This document shows, one piece after another, positions 21,855 to 24,679 of a DNA stretch of 24,679 nt. The position numbers and the translations under genes were made by a program. The number at the start of each line of letters is the position of its first letter. The first letter of the stretch is position 1. The notes beneath the pieces are model-generated. The model did no database searches, was not told the DNA's origin, and saw only the letters and a list, made by a program, of their open reading frames with translations. Origin of the DNA: a virus; the IMG/VR virus record IMGVR_UViG_3300048032_000498, positions 1 through 24,679 of that record; one strand, written 5' to 3'.

Positions 21855-22424
21855 CTAAACATTTTTCGGAATGTATTCCTTAATTTTCTTTTCAATAGCC
21901 GAAATAATCTTGTTATGTGTTTGGCTTAAATAGCGATCTTTTCGTAATCTTTTAATAGCCAATACAGTTTGAGCTGCATATTTCTTTTGAAAGTCTGCTG
22001 GTCGAGTATCAATGTCTTGAACGTTTGCTAGTCTATCTGCTAACTTTACAACCAATGCCCAACTCGACATCTTAGCCATTTTGTTTGCAATATATTCACC
22101 TTTACCAATTGCATCAGATGCTGCTTTATCAGTAGTTAATTCTTGAACCATATCAGCAACAAGAGCACCAAACTGTTTAACTAAATCCTGATATGTAGTA
22201 TCTGTATCTTCAAGTGTATCATGAAGATAAGCAGCTTGAATCAAAGCTGATAAGTTATTAGACCTTTTAAATTGTTTTACAAATCGAGCAACTTCTTTTG
22301 GATGAGCAATATATTCTCCACCACTTTTTCTAAACTGACCTTTATGAGCTTTTGTTGCAACACGAAGAGCGGTCAAAGCACTTTCATTAAGAGGTTCATT
22401 CATATGTGATTTAAAATTAAGCAT
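21855..22424 (-). CDS. Capsid-tagged HD hydrolase of the RelA/SpoT (MESH1-like) type
   Basis: The 189-residue product starts MLNFKSHMNEPLNE (shared tag), then a complete small HD domain like the alarmone hydrolase half of RelA/SpoT or MESH1. Key residues are H27 (AHKGQFRKSGG), H41 (EYIAHPKEV), the HD pair H68/D69 with E72/D73 (YLHDTLEDTD), and D130/N134 (VVKLADRLANVQD). There is no synthetase, TGS or ACT domain. Enzymes of this type cut (p)ppGpp to GDP or GTP and pyrophosphate with Mn2+. In a phage it would damp the host stringent response, and if packaged it could act at injection. Hydrolysis of another nucleotide is possible. AGGAAA lies before the ATG, in the operon behind a PD-(D/E)XK gene. 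Confidence 0.85.
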   Translation of the reverse strand: MLNFKSHMNEPLNESALTALRVATKAHKGQFRKSGGEYIAHPKEVARFVKQFKRSNNLSALIQAAYLHDTLEDTDTTYQDLVKQFGALVADMVQELTTDKAASDAIGKGEYIANKMAKMSSWALVVKLADRLANVQDIDTRPADFQKKYAAQTVLAIKRLRKDRYLSQTHNKIISAIEKKIKEYIPKNV

Positions 22425-22433
22425 TGTATTTTC

Positions 22434-23276
22434 CTATATTACTTTACCGCCGCCAGCCGGAGCTTTAGCCAATCTAAAACTAGCCATAGCGTCTATTGAT
22501 GCGTGTTTTTTCGGACTATTTAGTCCTCGAGGCTGAATACGAACTTCAAGCTTTGCTGATAAATTTTTTAAAGAATCTAATTTTGTTAATCCATGCTGTG
22601 CAGCAATTTCACTCAGATCACTTTTTGATAAAATGCCATTAGTATCTACTAGCCATATTTTATCTTTTAACATCATAAATAATACACTTGCTGCCGATCC
22701 GGCTTTAAGATTTTTTACAAATTTAGTTTTGTAATGATCAATAATTTTTTGGCCAAGTACATCACCTGTAATTTGAGCAATTTGATAATTATTTGTTTGA
22801 TTAGCAAATTCTTGAGCTTTTGTTTTACGATTTTCTTTATCTTTTATAATAGTCATTGAACCAGAATATAATTTTTTAACGTCTTTACTAAAGTAAGTTT
22901 TAAGATCTTTCAATAATCTTTTACCATTAGTAATAGCTTCAGGGGTATTATTCATTATATCAATTAGCTCTTTCTTAGATTCACTCTTTAAATCTGGCGT
23001 TGAAAACTTTCTGCCGTTAAAATGCCAGTCTCTCATTGATCCCATTTGCGCTTTATAATCAGCTTTATATTCATAGTGTAAATCAATAGTCTTTCCATTT
23101 TTTAATTTAACTCTATAAGCAAAGTCTGGAAAACCAGCATCAAAGCCAGCTGGAGAAACTATAGCTTTCGATCCAACTAATTTATTTCCAAGATCAGCAA
23201 AAGCCTTATTTTCTGCAGCTTGCGCTTTAGCGCTTACTCCTTTTGCTTCAGTTATATAACTCTTAAATGTAAGCAT
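22434..23276 (-). CDS. Capsid-tagged PD-(D/E)XK-like nuclease
   Basis: The 280-residue product starts MLTFKSYITEAKG, the best match in this window to the T4 capsid-targeting sequence, with E10-A11 fitting a prohead-protease cut. A PD-(D/E)XK-like core follows: P50-D51 in AGFPDFAYRV, then E69-x-K71 in DLHYEYKADYKAQMGS after one hairpin strand. The C-terminal half is basic with beta-type segments (SAASVLFMMLKDKIWLVDTN) and ends GGGKVI. The nuclease call is moderate because only the core pattern is seen. It is the first gene after the late promoter at 23307-23314, so it leads the large late cargo operon. AGGAAAAG precedes the ATG. Confidence 0.7.
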   Translation of the reverse strand: MLTFKSYITEAKGVSAKAQAAENKAFADLGNKLVGSKAIVSPAGFDAGFPDFAYRVKLKNGKTIDLHYEYKADYKAQMGSMRDWHFNGRKFSTPDLKSESKKELIDIMNNTPEAITNGKRLLKDLKTYFSKDVKKLYSGSMTIIKDKENRKTKAQEFANQTNNYQIAQITGDVLGQKIIDHYKTKFVKNLKAGSAASVLFMMLKDKIWLVDTNGILSKSDLSEIAAQHGLTKLDSLKNLSAKLEVRIQPRGLNSPKKHASIDAMASFRLAKAPAGGGKVI

Positions 23277-23306
23277 AAACTTTTCCTATAGTAGTTTAGT
23301 TTATAC

Positions 23307-23314
23307 TATTTATA
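23307..23314 (-). promoter_or_regulatory. Late promoter box TATAAATA for the cargo operon
   Basis: TATAAATA on the minus strand, 30 bases before the ATG at 23276 and directly after the terminator hairpin at 23321-23350. It would start the long run of tagged genes down to at least 13703. Confidence 0.7.
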
Positions 23315-23350
23315 CAAAAAAATAAGGGCAAACTTTCGCCGGCCCTTATT
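23314..23350 (-). terminator. Rho-independent terminator of the small-gene operon
   Basis: Arms AATAAGGGC (23321-23329) and GCCCTTATT (23342-23350) form a nine-base perfect stem with a 12-base loop, followed on the minus strand by a T-run (TTTTTTT). On the plus strand the stem is also followed by TTTT, so it may work in both directions. Confidence 0.85.
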
Positions 23351-23360
23351 TTTATTAATC

Positions 23361-23390
23361 GGATATAATTGGATATAATTGGATATTAAT
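23361..23390. repeat. Tandem 10-base repeat GGATATAATT x3
   Basis: Two exact copies of GGATATAATT (23361-23370 and 23371-23380) and a third with two changes (23381-23390). They lie between the terminator and the stop codon of the 99-residue gene, overlapping that stop. Replication slippage is the simple explanation. Confidence 0.7.
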
Positions 23391-23685
23391 ATGGATTTCT
23401 TTTATAGATGTATGCATCTGCATGAGCAGCATCTTCTAAACGAATACATTGCCAATGACCACAATGGTTTCCACCATATATGCTATTTTCACCAGCTCCA
23501 TATTTCCAGGCGTTTGGATTATCTTTACCAAGACGTCCCTGAAGCTTAATATAATATTGATGATTAAGACCTTCTTGCTTAAGCATCTTATTCATGTATT
23601 TTACAAATTTACGAAGGTCTTTGATTCGCGCAGAATCTTTTGAATCATTAGTAAATGTACCAATATATGCGTCAGTGCGTTTCAT
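23386..23685 (-). CDS. Small hypothetical protein, 99 aa
   Basis: The product begins MKRTDAYIGTFTNDSKDSAR, continues with a helical LRKFVKYMNKMLKQEGLNHQ, a QYYIKLQGRLGKDN strand region, and ends GGNHCGHWQCIRLEDAAHAD plus AYIYKRNPY. The HCGHWQC cluster (two Cys and two His within seven residues) could bind a metal ion. No family is recognised. AAGGA precedes the ATG, which overlaps the stop of the membrane peptide gene (ATGA). It is the last gene of the early small-gene operon and is followed by a strong terminator. Early-type promoter and size suggest a host-takeover or accessory protein, but nothing in the sequence proves it. Confidence 0.75.
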   Translation of the reverse strand: MKRTDAYIGTFTNDSKDSARIKDLRKFVKYMNKMLKQEGLNHQYYIKLQGRLGKDNPNAWKYGAGENSIYGGNHCGHWQCIRLEDAAHADAYIYKRNPY

Positions 23686-23834
23686 TTGTCATTCCTTATA
23701 TCATTTATCATTGCTGCGACACTCCAACCAACACCAATAATAATAAATCCCAAACCCACTGCTGGAGCACCAGTAGTAATTAAAACTAAGCCAGCAATAG
23801 CAACAACTGCTGAATATATAAACATTACTGGCAT
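23682..23834 (-). CDS. Small membrane protein with two hydrophobic segments, 50 aa
   Basis: Starting at 23834 (AAAGGA eight bases upstream), the product begins MPVMFIYSAVVAIAGLVLIT and has a second hydrophobic stretch (VGLGFIIIGVGWSVAAM), then a charged end INDIRNDK. Two membrane segments joined by a TTGAPA turn fit a hairpin membrane peptide. A second ATG at 23825 would give 47 residues but is farther from the ribosome binding site. Its start overlaps the end of the 68-residue gene and its TGA overlaps the next ATG. Small hairpin membrane proteins in early regions often modify the host envelope or exclude other phages; here that is only a possibility. Confidence 0.68.
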   Translation of the reverse strand: MPVMFIYSAVVAIAGLVLITTGAPAVGLGFIIIGVGWSVAAMINDIRNDK

Positions 23835-24031
23835 TCATCAAATCCTTTAAATTCTTGTGTTTTGATAAAGACAACATTTTTAATTGTTATTTCGCCAGTT
23901 TCAACCATGCTGTTGAGTAAGCTATAGATGAAGTCAAGTGCTTGAAATTCAGTAACACCATGGCGAGATGTTTCAACAGTTTCAAAAAAACCATCAAGAT
24001 TGCGAGTGTAACGAAGAGTTGCGATGTTCAT
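23825..24031 (-). CDS. Small hypothetical protein, 68 aa
   Basis: The ATG at 24031 begins MNIATLRYTRNLDGFFETVE, with GGA seven bases upstream inside the end of the preceding microgene. A TTG four codons earlier (24043) keeps the frame open but has no reason to be used. The rest alternates strand and helix (TSRHGVTEFQALDFIYSLLN, then ETGEITIKNVVFIKTQEFKG) and ends FDECQ. The predicted pattern is a compact alpha/beta domain. No family is recognised. It overlaps the next membrane-peptide gene by ten bases, so the operon is tightly coupled. Confidence 0.7.
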   Translation of the reverse strand: MNIATLRYTRNLDGFFETVETSRHGVTEFQALDFIYSLLNSMVETGEITIKNVVFIKTQEFKGFDECQ

Positions 24032-24035
24032 ATTT

Positions 24036-24119
24036 TTATCCAAAAATTAAGGTTAAGATTGAGAATACAAAAGCCATATTCAATATGGCTGATGTAAGAT
24101 TTATAAAGAAGGATTTCAT
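24036..24119 (-). CDS. 27-residue single-pass membrane microprotein
   Basis: The ATG at 24119 overlaps the TAA of the preceding gene as TAATG, and the frame ends with TAA at 24036-24038, four bases before the next start. The product is MKSFFINLTSAILNMAFVF plus SILTLIFG: almost entirely hydrophobic after a Lys, so one membrane span. The coupled start and the way it fills the gap between two real genes with no spare space support it. Nothing is known of its function; such peptides can be toxins, holin-like peptides or regulators of membrane proteins. Confidence 0.58.
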   Translation of the reverse strand: MKSFFINLTSAILNMAFVFSILTLIFG

Positions 24120-24472
24120 TAGAAGATTTCTCCAGTGATAACATTTGCAATTGGTTGATTACCAAGTGCATCCCGAGCCATCATTTGCTCTTCAGCAATT
24201 TGTTCTGGTGAACGATTTGCTTGAGCAATTTTATAGTCATCAAGAAAGCTTGAAACTTGAGCTTTACGATAACCATTTGAAGTATGAAGTACTTCATCAG
24301 AAATAAGACCAGCTTCAAAGAAATCAGTTAGCATATCTTCAAAAGGAACACGATCGTTTGAGCTCCAGAAAAATGTTTGGTTAAATGTATCAACATAACC
24401 TCTAGCAAAGGTTTCAACAATTTTTTCTGCAGTGTAACCGGTGAAAGTCTGGGTACGATTATCTCTTTTCAT
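24119..24472 (-). CDS. Hypothetical early protein, 117 aa
   Basis: The ATG at 24472 follows AAAGGAGA, a strong ribosome binding site. The frame is open further upstream to 24550, but that part covers the promoter and terminator and is not expected to be translated. The product begins MKRDNRTQTFTGYTAEKIVE, then TFARGYVDTFNQTFFWSSND, a helix VPFEDMLTDFFEAGLISDEV, and ends DALGNQPIANVITGEIF. It is soluble, acidic and helical, with several aromatic residues. No family is recognised. It is the first gene behind the promoter at 24497-24525, so it should be one of the earliest made in this operon. Confidence 0.78.
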   Translation of the reverse strand: MKRDNRTQTFTGYTAEKIVETFARGYVDTFNQTFFWSSNDRVPFEDMLTDFFEAGLISDEVLHTSNGYRKAQVSSFLDDYKIAQANRSPEQIAEEQMMARDALGNQPIANVITGEIF

Positions 24473-24496
24473 AGCATATCTCCTTTTGATATATTC

Positions 24497-24525
24497 TTTA
24501 TAAACTAGTTTTGATGAATTGTAAA
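24497..24525 (-). promoter_or_regulatory. Sigma70-type promoter of the small-gene operon (TTTACA-N17-TATAAA)
   Basis: TTTACA (24520-24525) and TATAAA (24497-24502) on the minus strand are 17 bases apart. The -35 box and spacing are identical to the rnh and nrdB promoters. It lies just downstream of a UUCG terminator and about 25 bases before the ATG at 24472. Confidence 0.75.
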
Positions 24526-24553
24526 CAAAAAAATGCACCCGAAGATGCATTTT
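24526..24553 (-). terminator. UUCG-tetraloop terminator of the upstream gene
   Basis: On the minus strand ATGCATC and GGTGCAT pair (one U-G wobble) around a UUCG loop, flanked by A and T runs, and followed by TTTTTTT. It lies about 37 bases after the stop of the partial gene at the window edge. Confidence 0.85.
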
Positions 24554-24589
24554 TTAAATATTGGAAAAAAGTGTGATATAAATGTTACA

Positions 24590-24679
24590 CTATGATGAAC
24601 TAGCTTCGTAAATCATTTTAATATTTTTTGAAATAGCTTTATTGAATTCTTCTTGACTCTGATTAAAAAATAAATTTTC
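24590..24679 (-). CDS. C-terminus of an unknown gene (5' part outside window)
   Basis: The minus-strand frame is open from the window edge for 29 codons to TAG. The visible end is ENLFFNQSQEEFNKAISKNI then KMIYEASSS, an amphipathic helix with a Ser tail. It ends 37 bases before a clear terminator, and its strand agrees with all neighbours, so it is probably the end of a real gene. There is too little sequence to name it. Confidence 0.55.
   Translation of the reverse strand, partial: ENLFFNQSQEEFNKAISKNIKMIYEASSS

Noticed and set aside
24473-24550. N-terminal extension of the 117-residue early gene
   Set aside because: It would translate through the terminator hairpin and both promoter boxes; the ATG at 24472 has a strong AAAGGAGA site.
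1-24679. CRISPR arrays, tRNA genes, insertion sequences, attachment sites
   Set aside because: No regularly spaced repeats, cloverleaf-type patterns, transposase motifs or integrase genes were seen on either strand by reading; a tRNAscan run was not possible.

Overview
This window looks like part of the genome of a tailed, T4-like (myovirus-type) phage. The marine T4-like groups seem likeliest. The signs are: a T4-type RNase H (FEN-1-like exonuclease), class Ia ribonucleotide reductase genes nrdA and nrdB, a two-gene spanin set, a cadherin-like virion structural protein, TATAAATA late-promoter boxes, UUCG-loop terminators, and many internal-virion-type proteins with T4-like capsid-targeting N-termini. 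The DNA is A+T-rich and densely packed. Every gene I accept is on the minus strand, so transcription runs from high to low coordinates. All plus-strand reading frames look like antisense shadows. No tRNA, CRISPR array or insertion sequence was seen, and no gene-free stretch exceeds about 160 bases. The host cannot be named from the sequence.

Layout in transcription order (right to left). (1) 24590-24679: the last codons of a gene cut by the window edge, then a UUCG terminator. (2) 24525-23386: a TTTACA-N17-TATAAA promoter drives five very small, translationally coupled genes (117, 27, 68, 50 and 99 aa), two of them membrane peptides, ending in a terminator. (3) 23314-13703: a late-promoter-led run of capsid-cargo and core-type genes. 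In order these are a PD-(D/E)XK-like nuclease, a (p)ppGpp-hydrolase-like HD protein, an RNA/DNA-ligase-like nucleotidyltransferase, three large modular basic proteins (the first ending in a basic domain, the second starting with a cytidylyltransferase-like domain, the third ending in a DUF5824-like domain), then small basic proteins and a tail-anchored coiled-coil protein. (4) 13685-7162: a second late promoter leads an acidic 780-residue modular protein, two paralogous short proteins, three conserved phage proteins, a second PD-(D/E)XK nuclease, and the i-spanin/o-spanin pair. (5) 7116-1997: host-type (sigma70-like) promoters drive nrdB-nrdA, a zinc-ribbon microprotein, a GIY-YIG nuclease, a staphylococcal-nuclease homologue, then rnh and a conserved small gene. 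This is a nucleotide-supply and DNA-degradation block. (6) 1909-1: a small coiled-coil protein, a histidine-rich core-type protein and the start of a cadherin-like structural protein.

The most striking feature is a packaging system. Eight genes start with variants of one peptide, M-x-[TNS]-F-K-x-Y-[IL]-x-E, which resembles the T4 capsid-targeting sequence that the gp21 prohead protease removes after Glu. Several of the tagged proteins are enzymes: two nucleases, an HD alarmone-hydrolase-like protein, a ligase-like protein and a nucleotidyltransferase. Three more genes share a second N-terminal tag ending IRE-G. The large modular proteins are punctuated inside by a recurring [E/K]-S-[V/Y/L/T]-x-x-x-E peptide, often exactly at module boundaries. 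This suggests polyprotein-like processing in the prohead and injection of an enzyme toolkit along with the DNA. That functional reading is inference; the sequence repeats are directly visible.
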